A DNA stretch of 64,000 nt from Crocosphaera sp. (GTDB lineage Bacteria; Cyanobacteriota; Cyanobacteriia; Cyanobacteriales; Microcystaceae). Position 1 is the first letter of the stretch. The number at the start of each line of letters is the position of its first letter. A model generated the notes under the pieces. It was given only the letters and a program-made list of their open reading frames with translations, did not search any database and was not told where the DNA came from. Location: assembly GCA_030065205.1 (NCBI GenBank), contig JASJDN010000003.1, positions 39,969 through 103,968 of the forward strand, written 5' to 3'. The position numbers and the translations under genes are program-made. This document shows positions 35,889 to 44,093 of the stretch, one piece after another.

Positions 35889-36290
35889 TTACATTCTAAA
35901 CAAATCAGAAGAAACGTTAAAAAAATCACTTAATTTTTTAGCTTCTTGATTAGTAATCTTTCGTTCTCCTGTTAATATTTCTTGATCAATTAAATCTGTT
36001 CCTAAAATGTCTGATAGTTGTTTCATATTCAAGTTTCTACTTTCCATCAAATGAGTCAATATTTCATGAGGTAATGCTTCGGGAATAGGATAATTTTCTG
36101 CTTCATATTTTTCAATCAACATAATTAATAATTCCAATAATGCTGATTCTTCTAAACTGGGATTTTCGAGATGAGAGAGTTTTTCACAAAGGGCGATCGC
36201 TTGTTCGTTTTCTTCCTCAGTTTCAATAATTTTAGGTTGATATTTAGCGAGTAAACTGCCGTAGGTGTCTCGATTAAAAGTAAGGGTCAT
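35889..36290 (-). CDS. HigA-like helix-turn-helix antitoxin
   Basis: 133 residues from ATG 36290, chosen because AAAGGAG lies 9-12 bases upstream (an earlier ATG at 36326 lacks one). The N-terminal half is helical and acidic (TYGSLLAKYQPKIIETEEENEQAIALCEKL), the C-terminal half an XRE HTH (LTHLMESRNLNMKQLSDILGT ... QEAKKLSDFFNVSSDLF), as in COG5499 antitoxins of the HigBA type. No higB is adjacent: an orphan. Confidence 0.85.
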   Translation of the reverse strand: MTLTFNRDTYGSLLAKYQPKIIETEEENEQAIALCEKLSHLENPSLEESALLELLIMLIEKYEAENYPIPEALPHEILTHLMESRNLNMKQLSDILGTDLIDQEILTGERKITNQEAKKLSDFFNVSSDLFRM

Positions 36291-36350
36291 TTTCCAGTTC
36301 TCCTTTTTCTTACTGATTATATGCAAGTTTATTCTCCTTAATCACTATTA

Positions 36351-36384
36351 TCTGATAACTGTTCACTGTTTACTGATAACTGAT
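36351..36384. repeat. CAGTTATCAG-type repeat, inverted copy 2
   Basis: Inverse of 33891-33936. It overlaps the 3' end of the STAND gene and encodes its last residues (SVISKQ and stop). Confidence 0.75.
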
Positions 36385-39176
36385 TTAACCCATCTCCAAA
36401 TTAATAATAAAATCAACCCAACTAATGCAAAGGGAAAAGCAATAAATCCACCAACAAAACATAAAATCAGTTGCAGTTTACTCTGTTGTCCAAATTGTAT
36501 CAAAGATTTGAACCACTGAGGATATGGCATTTCTGAGAGAGGTAAATCTAATTCTTGTAATATCTGAATACCTTGATTAGATAATGCAAAAACCTCTTTT
36601 ACTTTTCCTATTTGAGAATAGATGTTACTAAGAGTTATTAATATTCTTGCTTCTCCTTCTTTGTCTTTTAACCTTCGTTTAATTTCTAAGATTGCTTGAT
36701 AACAGTCTATAGCTTGGGAGTATTGTTTTAAGGAGAGATAAGTCTTACCTAAATGTTCAAGACAGCTAATAATATCATGAGGATTCCCTAATTGTTGATA
36801 AAGTTGTAATGCAAGTTCATAGTATTGTATTGCTTGTTCATATTGTCCCAAGGAATTGTAAGCAGAACCCAAATTATTATAGGAAATTGCTTCACCCTCG
36901 CGATCGCCTATTTCTTTTTTGATAGCTAAGGATTGTTGATAGTATTCTATTGCTTGTTGATATTCTCTTAGGAAAGAGTAAGCATTCCCCAAAACTATAT
37001 AAGAAGATGCTTCACCCTCGCGATCGCCTATTTCTTTTTTGATAGCTAAGGATTGTTGATAGTATTGTATTGCTTGTTGATATTGTCCCAGGGATTTGTA
37101 AGCAGAACCTAAATTATTATAGGAAAAAGCTTCAACCTTGCGATCGCCTATTTCTTTTTTGATAGCTAAAGACTGTTGATAGTATTCTATTGCTTTTTCA
37201 TATTGTTTCAGGGAATAATAAGCATTACCTAAACCAAGATAAGAATCACCTTTACCTAGATGATTGTTAATTTCTATATCGATAGCTAAAGAATGTTGAT
37301 AGCATTCTATTGCTTGTTCATATTGTTGCAATTCATAGTAAGTAGAACCCAAATTAATATAAGAAGAAGCTTCACCAGGACGATCGCCTAATTCTGTACA
37401 GATAGCTAAAGACTTCTCATAGTATTCTATCGCTGATTGATATTTTCCTAGAGATTTGTACACTAAACCCAAATTATTATAAGATTTTCCTTGTATATTT
37501 GGGTTATCTGTTTCAATTGCAATAGCTAAAGACTTCTCATAGTATTGAATAGACTGTTGGTAATCTTCAAGAAAATCATAGGTAATACCCAAATTAATGT
37601 AAGGATAAGCTTTATTTTTATGATCACCAATTTCTGTATAAATAGTTAAGGACTGCTGAAGACATTCTATAGCTTGTTGATATTTTCCTACGTAATTGTA
37701 ACTATTCCCCAAACTATTATAGGAATTTGCTTCATCGTTTCTATCTCCAATTTCTGTAGAGATAGCTAAGGACTGTTGAAAGTATTCTATGGCCTGTTTA
37801 TATTGTCCCAGGAGATTATAAGTATCACCTAAGTTGTTAAGTGAATGTGCATAATTACTATTATTTTTCTTTTTATTTTTCTTTTTATTTTTCTTATATC
37901 CTCTGATTAAATCTGAATAATATTCTACTAGAAGATCATAATATCCTTGGAAAGTCATAAACTGATCAATATCATGTAAATAATCAAACGCTGTGTCATA
38001 TTCTCCCAATTGATACCAATGATAGAAAATCTCTAAATATCCTTGTATTTCATCGAGGTTTGTCCAGGGTTTAGGAGGAACAACGGATAAATAATAATTA
38101 ATGGCTGTTTGATGACAGTGGGTTAAGTCGGGATATTTTTTCTGTAAATAGGGTTTAAGTAATAGGGGACACTCATAACCTTTTTTATCGCTACGAGACA
38201 ATAAGGAACGATTGAATAAATTTTGTAATTCTTTTTTGACTTCTATGGGTTTGATGGTTTCTTCTGTCTCTCCTTCTACAAAATTCGCATTGATATACAT
38301 TCCTGTTGCTGCTGTTACATCAAAGGGTTGACGATAGACAGATAAATTAACTAAAAATTGTCTTTGTTTCTCGCTTAAACGGTCTAAATGTTGTTCTAAT
38401 ATCCATGATAATCGTGCATCGTTTTTATTACGATGTAGTCCTGATGCTTCGTTGTAAATTAATTCAAATTCATCTAAATCCAATTCTCTCACTTGACTGA
38501 GTTGACTATCACAATATTCTCTGAGGTATGATGCGACTAATCTTAAGGTCAAAGCATGACCATCTATTTGAGTAACTAAATTTTCTAAGTCTTGGTCGTT
38601 TCCTTCAATTTGTAATGCTTTTAATAATATTTTACCTTCATCAACCGTAAAACGTCCCAGAGAATACCAATTGTCGTCTCCTCGATATAGATTGGGTTTA
38701 TCCCTTGTGGTCAACAATAAAATACTGGTGTGTCCTTGTTGCTTCCAACGCTGGAAAAATGTAGCATAATTTTCGCTTTGCCATTCTCCTGATTCGTCTA
38801 ACAAAGTTTCAATATTATCCACTACCAATAAACAACGATGTTGATGTAAAATTCTGAATAAATCAGCCATTAAAATATTAACGTCACCCGTCGCATTAAC
38901 TGTTCCTGATAACCCCTTAATTATGGATTCAGCAAAGGCAGCAAAATCAGGATTTAAACTAACATCAGCCCAAAATTTGAGGGTGGGGAGTGTGGGGAGT
39001 GTGGGAGGTGTGGGAAGTGTGGGAGGAGAGGAAAAATTGTTATAAAAATGAGCAGCCAAGGCAGATTTTCCGATTCCCCCTAACCCAACAATCCCGATTA
39101 AATTAGCGTCAACATCATCCATCCAACTTTGAATAGTAGTCATTTCTTCTAACCTATTCACCCAAGGTTTAACCAA
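36363..39176 (-). CDS. NB-ARC/STAND ATPase with TPR repeats; likely continues upstream by -1 frameshift
   Basis: 937 residues from a TTG at 39176, but conserved-looking sequence (GLGKNDLQRLIEFWQEKP) continues upstream in frame to 39275 with no ATG, GTG or other TTG. Walker A GIVGLGGIGKSALA near residue 30, Walker B CLLVVDNIE near 117, winged-helix part to about 380, then about ten TPRs of 40 residues (440-880) and a C-terminal membrane helix (LCFVGGFIAFPFALVGLILLLIWRW). A PTLPTLP insert follows the P-loop and a KKNKKKNKKK run precedes the TPRs. STAND proteins act as ligand-gated switches, often in antiphage defence or signalling. See the slippery site at 39275. Confidence 0.9.
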   Translation of the reverse strand: MVKPWVNRLEEMTTIQSWMDDVDANLIGIVGLGGIGKSALAAHFYNNFSSPPTLPTPPTLPTLPTLKFWADVSLNPDFAAFAESIIKGLSGTVNATGDVNILMADLFRILHQHRCLLVVDNIETLLDESGEWQSENYATFFQRWKQQGHTSILLLTTRDKPNLYRGDDNWYSLGRFTVDEGKILLKALQIEGNDQDLENLVTQIDGHALTLRLVASYLREYCDSQLSQVRELDLDEFELIYNEASGLHRNKNDARLSWILEQHLDRLSEKQRQFLVNLSVYRQPFDVTAATGMYINANFVEGETEETIKPIEVKKELQNLFNRSLLSRSDKKGYECPLLLKPYLQKKYPDLTHCHQTAINYYLSVVPPKPWTNLDEIQGYLEIFYHWYQLGEYDTAFDYLHDIDQFMTFQGYYDLLVEYYSDLIRGYKKNKKKNKKKNNSNYAHSLNNLGDTYNLLGQYKQAIEYFQQSLAISTEIGDRNDEANSYNSLGNSYNYVGKYQQAIECLQQSLTIYTEIGDHKNKAYPYINLGITYDFLEDYQQSIQYYEKSLAIAIETDNPNIQGKSYNNLGLVYKSLGKYQSAIEYYEKSLAICTELGDRPGEASSYINLGSTYYELQQYEQAIECYQHSLAIDIEINNHLGKGDSYLGLGNAYYSLKQYEKAIEYYQQSLAIKKEIGDRKVEAFSYNNLGSAYKSLGQYQQAIQYYQQSLAIKKEIGDREGEASSYIVLGNAYSFLREYQQAIEYYQQSLAIKKEIGDREGEAISYNNLGSAYNSLGQYEQAIQYYELALQLYQQLGNPHDIISCLEHLGKTYLSLKQYSQAIDCYQAILEIKRRLKDKEGEARILITLSNIYSQIGKVKEVFALSNQGIQILQELDLPLSEMPYPQWFKSLIQFGQQSKLQLILCFVGGFIAFPFALVGLILLLIWRWVKSVISKQ
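37860..37898 (-). repeat. KKN-encoding tandem repeat in STAND gene
   Basis: Three near-perfect AAGAAAAATAAA-type 12-bp units encoding KKNKKKNKKKN between the NB-ARC part and the TPRs. Confidence 0.85.
38980..39031 (-). repeat. In-frame 9-bp type tandem repeat in NB-ARC region
   Basis: GTGGGGAGT/GTGGGAGGT/GTGGGAAGT units encode PPTLPTPPTLPTLPTLP about 15 residues after the P-loop. Typical NB-ARC proteins have no such insert there, so a short tandem repeat has invaded the gene without breaking the frame. Confidence 0.85.
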
Positions 39177-39268
39177 AGGGGGTGAGGTAATGACACTGGA
39201 TGATAAGGTTACTTTTCTATCAGGTTTTTCCTGCCAAAATTCTATGAGTCGTTGTAAATCATTTTTCC

Positions 39269-39694
39269 CTAGTCCTTTTTTACATGAATAACATTCTGTC
39301 TGCCAATATTGTTAATTTGTTCTGCATTATAATTGTTGATATTTTCTGCTTCTTGCTTCCCCACAACTGTACTTTTTTCAGCTTTAGCAACGTGAATATT
39401 AATGGTTGCTTGATCTTGATTCATGGCATCTTTTGCTAATTGCTGCACCTCCTCTCTAAACGTATCATCAGACAGCATTTCCACGTCCAAGAAGGGGGCT
39501 AAAGTGGGAATTTGGTCGGTTGAGTTATTTTCTTCAATTTCACCGATTGCTGTGCTTGCAACGGGTTTATTTTGCAAACGATTACGAATAGTTTGCCACA
39601 GTTTTTTAGTAGCAGTTGGGAGACTTTCAACCCCCATTGTAATCACTGCACCTACCACAAATTCTAAAATTTTTGCAGTTGTAAAAGTTTCCAT
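39269..39694 (-). CDS. N-terminal module of STAND protein (141 codons, zero frame)
   Basis: A hydrophobic N-terminus (FTTAKILEFVVGAVITMGVESL) followed by a basic helix (KKLWQTIRNRLQNKP), an acidic middle and a repetitive NINNYNAEQINNIGRQN-like beta stretch. Similar Asn-rich strands lead into NB-ARC domains of cyanobacterial STAND proteins (from memory). The frame ends VKKD at 39269, overlapping the STAND frame. Read with a -1 shift at AAAAAAG it joins the STAND frame without interruption, giving about 1110 residues. Alone it has no known function. Confidence 0.75.
   Translation of the reverse strand: METFTTAKILEFVVGAVITMGVESLPTATKKLWQTIRNRLQNKPVASTAIGEIEENNSTDQIPTLAPFLDVEMLSDDTFREEVQQLAKDAMNQDQATINIHVAKAEKSTVVGKQEAENINNYNAEQINNIGRQNVIHVKKD
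39275..39281 (-). other. A_AAA_AAG slippery heptamer (candidate -1 frameshift site)
   Basis: In the zero frame of the 141-codon gene the codons are GTA AAA AAG GAC TAG. The heptamer A AAA AAG is in the exact X_XXY_YYZ phase, the classic bacterial -1 site (dnaX type). Slippage continues AAA AAA GGA CTA GGG, which is the STAND frame. The zero-frame stop is one codon beyond the site. Confidence 0.6.
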
Positions 39695-39817
39695 TATTTT
39701 TCACTCTTTACCAACCAATTTATTATAACTTCTAAGTCTTATTATGGTAAGAACATTAAGGAGATTCCTCGTTCCTCGGAATGACAAAGTAGTGGACTGT
39801 TTTAGCTAAAATGAGGT

Positions 39818-39950
39818 AATAAGTGCTTAAACAAAATTAATTGCACGGTGGGCAATGCCCAGTAAAAAGCTAAAACTTTTATCCAGAGCTTATTGTGGGC
39901 ATTTCCCACCCTACAGTTTTTATGTAATTAATTTTGTGTGTTTACTTAGG
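39818..39950. repeat. Foldback (MITE-like) element
   Basis: Long imperfect inverted repeat: both arms contain TAAGT...ACAAAATTAATT and GGTGGG.AATGCCCA, enclosing about 30 bases. No coding capacity. Confidence 0.6.
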
Positions 39951-40019
39951 AATGTGAGCATCTTGCTCACTAGCTAGAAAAATATAACAGTACAAACAAA
40001 GATTAGGACATGACTGTAA

Positions 40020-40036
40020 GGTGGGCATTGCCCACC
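40020..40036. repeat. GGTGGGCATTGCCCACC palindrome
   Basis: Perfect 8-bp arms around one base. The same core recurs at 47320-47336 and in diverged form in the foldback element. Confidence 0.75.
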
Positions 40037-40173
40037 CTACAAGGTTTGGCACTTTTATAAACGTCCTAACCATAATGCGTAGTGCTATAGCAAGCAAGAC
40101 TTGTGCTGAGTCTGTCGAAGTATGCTTGCACTCCGTTAAGTCTAATGCACTAAATTAGCTGAAACAGTCCATT

Positions 40174-40238
40174 AGATTGCTTCGGGGGGTTGTTAGCTAC
40201 AATCAAAGTTGACTGTTTATATTACCCCTCGCAATGAC
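40174..40238 (-). repeat. 65-bp dispersed repeat, inverted copy
   Basis: Reverse-oriented partner of 35614-35678. Confidence 0.85.
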
Positions 40239-40313
40239 AAATTAAGTCGCCAATTATTTATAAAAAATATGCTGACTAATGTTTGTAATGCGACAACTCC
40301 GAACTCCGAACTG

Positions 40314-43106
40314 TTACCCTTCATTTCCTAACTGTAACGTCCATAACCTCACCACACCATCATTATCCCCAGAAACTAAATAGGAACCATCCCCAGTAAA
40401 AGCGATACTATTAATACTGTTGGTATGACCTTGAATTAATTGGGTTAATTCCCCTGAAATAAGATCCCAAATAGCAATCATTTTATCTTTTCCTCCTGAA
40501 GCTAAATAACGACCGTTTAAACAAAAGGCCACACAATTAACATAATTCGTATGACCTTGAAAACGATGAATTTCTTTACCCGAAATAATGTGCCAAACTC
40601 TCACCGTTTTATCCCGACTAACGGAAGCAATAAATTGACCATCGGGACCAAAAACCACATCATCCACGCTATATTTATGACCTTCTAATTGTTGCACTTG
40701 TTGACCAGACACAACTTCCCATAGTTTAATGGTTTTATCATTACTACAACTAGCCATTAATTGACTATCAGGACTAAACGCAACCCCTTCAATATCTTCT
40801 AAATGGCCCAGTAAAATACGAGTGGGTTTACTGCCTTTAAAATGGGGCCAACCGTGACTTACTTCCCAAAGACAAACGGTTTTATCCCAACTTCCAGAGG
40901 CAACCCATTGACCGTTAGGACTTACTGCAACACTGCTAACCCAGTTTTGATGACCTTGTAAAATGCGTTTACATTTTCCTGTAAGAATATCCCAAACTCT
41001 TAGAGTTCCATCCCAACTCCCAGATATCAAATACTGACTATCAGGAGAAAAGGCCACACTAGAAACGGCACTTTCATGACCTTTGAGACAACTGACTTCC
41101 CGTTGTTCGATGATATCCCAAAGATGCACCGTCCCATCACTGTATGCGATCGCCACCCAACGACCATCGGCACTACCGGCAACACGATACACCCAATTGG
41201 TATGTTGTTGCAGTTGTTCGATCGCTTTTCCGGTTTCTCTATCCCAGAGACGGATGGTATTATCGGATGCTGCTGAGATCAGATAACGATCATCGGGACA
41301 AAAGGCGATCGCTTTAACACTGTTACTATGTCCTTGTAGTTGTTGAATGGGTTGTCGTTGTGCAATAGACCAAATACGAATGGTTTTATCATTAATGGCC
41401 GATGCAGAGGCTAAATGTTCTGCATTTTTATCAAAACTTAACGCTGTTACCCAGTCTTGATGGCCTTCTAATACTTGTTGAAATTTCCCCGAAGTCACAT
41501 CCCATAAACGAATAGTTTTATCCCGACTTCCTGAAGCTAATAGTTTGCTATCTGAGCTAAAAATTAAGCTTTCTACAGCCTTTTCATGACCTTCTAAACA
41601 TCGCCATTCTTGTCCAGATATCGCTCCCCAAATTCTCACCATTCCGATGTGACAACCCGAAGCAATAAATTGATTATCTTCACTAAAAGCAACGGCGGTT
41701 ATTTGTCCCATTGGATCGGATAATTCGTGACGTTTTTTTCCTGTTTTAATTTCCCAAATGATTAAGGTTTCATCAAGGCTTCCTGAAAGTAATAAGGAAC
41801 CATCTTTATTGAAATCAAGAGCGGTGATTTTTTTTGAATGACCTTGTAATTGTCTTAAAAATCTTCCTTGAGTCAAATCCCATAAGTAAATATTTTGTTG
41901 CCAAACTAAAGCTAATATTTTTTTATTTTCACTGACAGCACCACAGGAAGCGGGACAATCAATTTCCCAATGAATAGCTTGAGTCTTAAAATTGAATAAA
42001 GAAGCACCTCCCGCTTCTAAAACCAAGACTTTTTCTTGATTAATTGGAATTACTTTTCTAATACAACCACGACTCAACTTCTGAACCATCCCTTGTTGTT
42101 GTAATAAGGGAAATGAGAACTTACCTTGTAAATTTTTAATGCTTTTTTGATCAATTCTAATCGTATTTTCCTGTTTCTCTTTTCGCATTTCCCACCATTG
42201 TTCTACTGTAGAACTTCGATAATTTCTCTGAATTCTTAAGGCATCAACGATTAACATATCCCAAGGATGATCTAATCCTTGAGGCTGCCAAGTATCGGTT
42301 TCCAAAACACGGTTCATGGCCGGAGGGGGTAATTTTCCTGTTAATAGTTCATGTAGGATCATTCCAACTTCAAAAAGATCGCTTTGGGGACCCACTTCAC
42401 CCCCTGACATAATTTCAGGGGCTGCATAACATTCGGTAAAAGAACGGGTTTTTTTTCGTTTGGCATCACTGGCTAATGTGGCTGCCCCAAAGTCAATTAA
42501 AATTAATTGATTGTCAGGAGTCAAGATCATATTTTCGGGTTTAAGATCCAGATGATAGATTCCTGCTTGATGAATGGCAGTTAACGCATTTACTAATTGT
42601 CCAATTAAGTTTTCTATCCTATCAGTCGTTAGTTTTTTATTAGGTTGACTTTCTAGTTCTTGTAAGAGGGTTTTTCCCTGTACTAAGTCCATGACAATAT
42701 AAGCTGTATCTCGTTCTTCAAATAAGTCCCTTACTTTAACCACATTGGGATGATTTAACTTGGCTAATATTTGTCCTTCTTCTAAAAAACGATAGAGATT
42801 TCTTTGGTATGCGTCTCGATGTTTTTCGGGAATAATTAATAGTTTGGTTTCAATATTTCGAGAGACATATTCAACAGGATAAAATTCTTTGATGGCAACA
42901 GGATTCTTTAATACGGTATGATGAGCGCGATAGGTAATGCCAAAACTGCCTTTTCCCATAGCATCCTCAAGGCAATACGTATGCGATCGCAGTTGGGTTC
43001 CTTGGGGTAACACTTCCTGTAACAAAGCGATAACTTGCACCCCACAATGGGGACAAAGTTGCGTGGTTTGGGGAAGGTTATCCAGGTGGCAGTTTAAACA
43101 GCGCAT
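40314..43106 (-). CDS. Serine/threonine protein kinase with WD40 propeller
   Basis: 930 residues. N-terminal zinc ribbon (CLNCHLDNLPQTTQLCPHCG), Ser/Thr kinase domain (about 40-300) with GKGSFGITYRA, VAIKEFYP, HLDLKPENMIL and DFGAAT, all catalytic residues present. From about 375 to the end there are about 13 WD40 repeats (S/G-D-K-T-I-R-L/V-W endings), enough for two seven-bladed propellers. No membrane helix. Such kinases are a cyanobacterial speciality; substrates are unknown. Zinc ribbon plus ITYRA puts it with the SpkB/SpkF-like group. Confidence 0.95.
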   Translation of the reverse strand: MRCLNCHLDNLPQTTQLCPHCGVQVIALLQEVLPQGTQLRSHTYCLEDAMGKGSFGITYRAHHTVLKNPVAIKEFYPVEYVSRNIETKLLIIPEKHRDAYQRNLYRFLEEGQILAKLNHPNVVKVRDLFEERDTAYIVMDLVQGKTLLQELESQPNKKLTTDRIENLIGQLVNALTAIHQAGIYHLDLKPENMILTPDNQLILIDFGAATLASDAKRKKTRSFTECYAAPEIMSGGEVGPQSDLFEVGMILHELLTGKLPPPAMNRVLETDTWQPQGLDHPWDMLIVDALRIQRNYRSSTVEQWWEMRKEKQENTIRIDQKSIKNLQGKFSFPLLQQQGMVQKLSRGCIRKVIPINQEKVLVLEAGGASLFNFKTQAIHWEIDCPASCGAVSENKKILALVWQQNIYLWDLTQGRFLRQLQGHSKKITALDFNKDGSLLLSGSLDETLIIWEIKTGKKRHELSDPMGQITAVAFSEDNQFIASGCHIGMVRIWGAISGQEWRCLEGHEKAVESLIFSSDSKLLASGSRDKTIRLWDVTSGKFQQVLEGHQDWVTALSFDKNAEHLASASAINDKTIRIWSIAQRQPIQQLQGHSNSVKAIAFCPDDRYLISAASDNTIRLWDRETGKAIEQLQQHTNWVYRVAGSADGRWVAIAYSDGTVHLWDIIEQREVSCLKGHESAVSSVAFSPDSQYLISGSWDGTLRVWDILTGKCKRILQGHQNWVSSVAVSPNGQWVASGSWDKTVCLWEVSHGWPHFKGSKPTRILLGHLEDIEGVAFSPDSQLMASCSNDKTIKLWEVVSGQQVQQLEGHKYSVDDVVFGPDGQFIASVSRDKTVRVWHIISGKEIHRFQGHTNYVNCVAFCLNGRYLASGGKDKMIAIWDLISGELTQLIQGHTNSINSIAFTGDGSYLVSGDNDGVVRLWTLQLGNEG

Positions 43107-43191
43107 TTATATCCGTTATTGATCCAATCTCAATTGATTTAATATTCTTTGTTTATCCTATCTTTATTTTGACCCCGCTTAAAATTAGGAA

Positions 43192-43217
43192 AACCCACGG
43201 GTTAAGGTCCGTGGGTT
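43192..43217. terminator. AACCCACGG hairpin in divergent promoter region
   Basis: Perfect 9-bp stem AACCCACGG/CCGTGGGTT with 8-base loop, followed by AGTTTT on the plus strand. It lies between divergent genes, so it may be a leader hairpin rather than a terminator. Confidence 0.4.
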
Positions 43218-43352
43218 AGTTTTAACCGTAAAAAATCTTAACGATTATTCATACAACTGGGGGAAGTAAACGCCAGAAAAGTAGGGGTAAGATTCTTCTA
43301 CAGCATCGCAATGATTGTTGGTTGTCTGTTGACTGTTTTTGGAGAATTCCCC

Positions 43353-43670
43353 ATGAAATCCCTTTCTATGCTTGCAATCTTGACCGTTAGTTTAATGATG
43401 AGTGGTTCAGTCGGGACGAAAACCGTTAACGCGCAAATTATCGAACTGGGGGATGATGTTCGAGTTGATTTTTCCAACCAACGTCGTCGTCGCAACAGAA
43501 CAAATGTCAGGGTTTATGGTGACAATGGCCGTTTGACGGTAGGGGTAGAAGAACAAAGAAGACCTCAAACCAGAATTCGTATTAATGATAGAAATGGTTC
43601 TCCTTCTCTTGATATTCGTCAAGAACGACCCGCCCCCGAAGAAAGAGTTCGGGTATCTTTTCCTTTTTAA
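43353..43670 (+). CDS. Secreted Arg-rich hypothetical protein
   Basis: 105 residues from ATG 43353 (GGAG 8-9 bases upstream; an ATG at 43311 is less likely). Signal peptide MKSLSMLAILTVSLMMSGSV with cleavage near VNAQ. The mature part has repeated beta-like, highly basic segments (NQRRRRNRTNVRVYGDNGRLTV, RRPQTRIRINDRNGSPSLDIRQE). No family recognised. Its stop abuts the convergent gene with zero spacing. Confidence 0.65.
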   Translation: MKSLSMLAILTVSLMMSGSVGTKTVNAQIIELGDDVRVDFSNQRRRRNRTNVRVYGDNGRLTVGVEEQRRPQTRIRINDRNGSPSLDIRQERPAPEERVRVSFPF

Positions 43671-44093
43671 TTAGCCATAGCTACGACATTCTTTGACTAA
43701 CCCATCAAATCCTTCCCAGATTTGTTCGTCTGATGCTTGAATCATACCGAACATAAAAGAAGTTTTTTCTTTGATTTCTAGGGTTAATAATTGTTCTGAT
43801 GGTTCAAATTTGTAGTCTAAGGTAGCTGCAACGGTACCATCAGAAATCATGGGTTGATTTTTAACTTTTAACTCAACTTTACCTTGATTTTCACCGTGGT
43901 AATCAGCCCAACCTTGTTCTGAACCATTGGAAGCGGGTGGTTTTATACATTCGTTGAATTGTTTAATGTTAATATTGTCATACTTTTTCAATGATGTTGT
44001 AGATGCGGAGGAATTTAGAGTCATACCTAAGAAAAAAGTAGCAGTTGTTACATAAGCCAATAAATTATATGGCTTTCTTATTGATAGATTCAT
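43671..44093 (-). CDS. Secreted hypothetical protein
   Basis: 140 residues. Signal peptide (about 1-30, LLAYVTTATFFLGMTLNSSAS), then a small domain with two Cys (NECIKPP and VKECRSYG) that could form a disulphide. No known family. The following gap, 44094-44511, is AT-rich and holds no gene I can support; a TATATATAGTATATA stretch near 44380 may belong to the higBA promoter. Confidence 0.6.
   Translation of the reverse strand: MNLSIRKPYNLLAYVTTATFFLGMTLNSSASTTSLKKYDNINIKQFNECIKPPASNGSEQGWADYHGENQGKVELKVKNQPMISDGTVAATLDYKFEPSEQLLTLEIKEKTSFMFGMIQASDEQIWEGFDGLVKECRSYG

Larger units (their letters stand above)
39695..40313. other. Repeat-filled intergenic region
   Basis: No gene. It contains a foldback element (39818-39950), a perfect stem GTGAGCA/TGCTCAC at 39954-39970, the GGTGGGCATTGCCCACC palindrome at 40020, an inverted copy of TGGACTGTTTTAGCTAA (39792 and about 40150), the 65-bp repeat at 40174, and a CCGAACTCCGAACT stretch near 40293. 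Confidence 0.7.

Noticed and set aside
41076..41286. Plus-strand frames inside the WD40 kinase gene
   Set aside because: Antisense shadows of the WD repeats with no ribosome-binding site.
43311..43352. Earlier ATG for the secreted Arg-rich protein
   Set aside because: The signal peptide and ribosome-binding site both fit the ATG at 43353.
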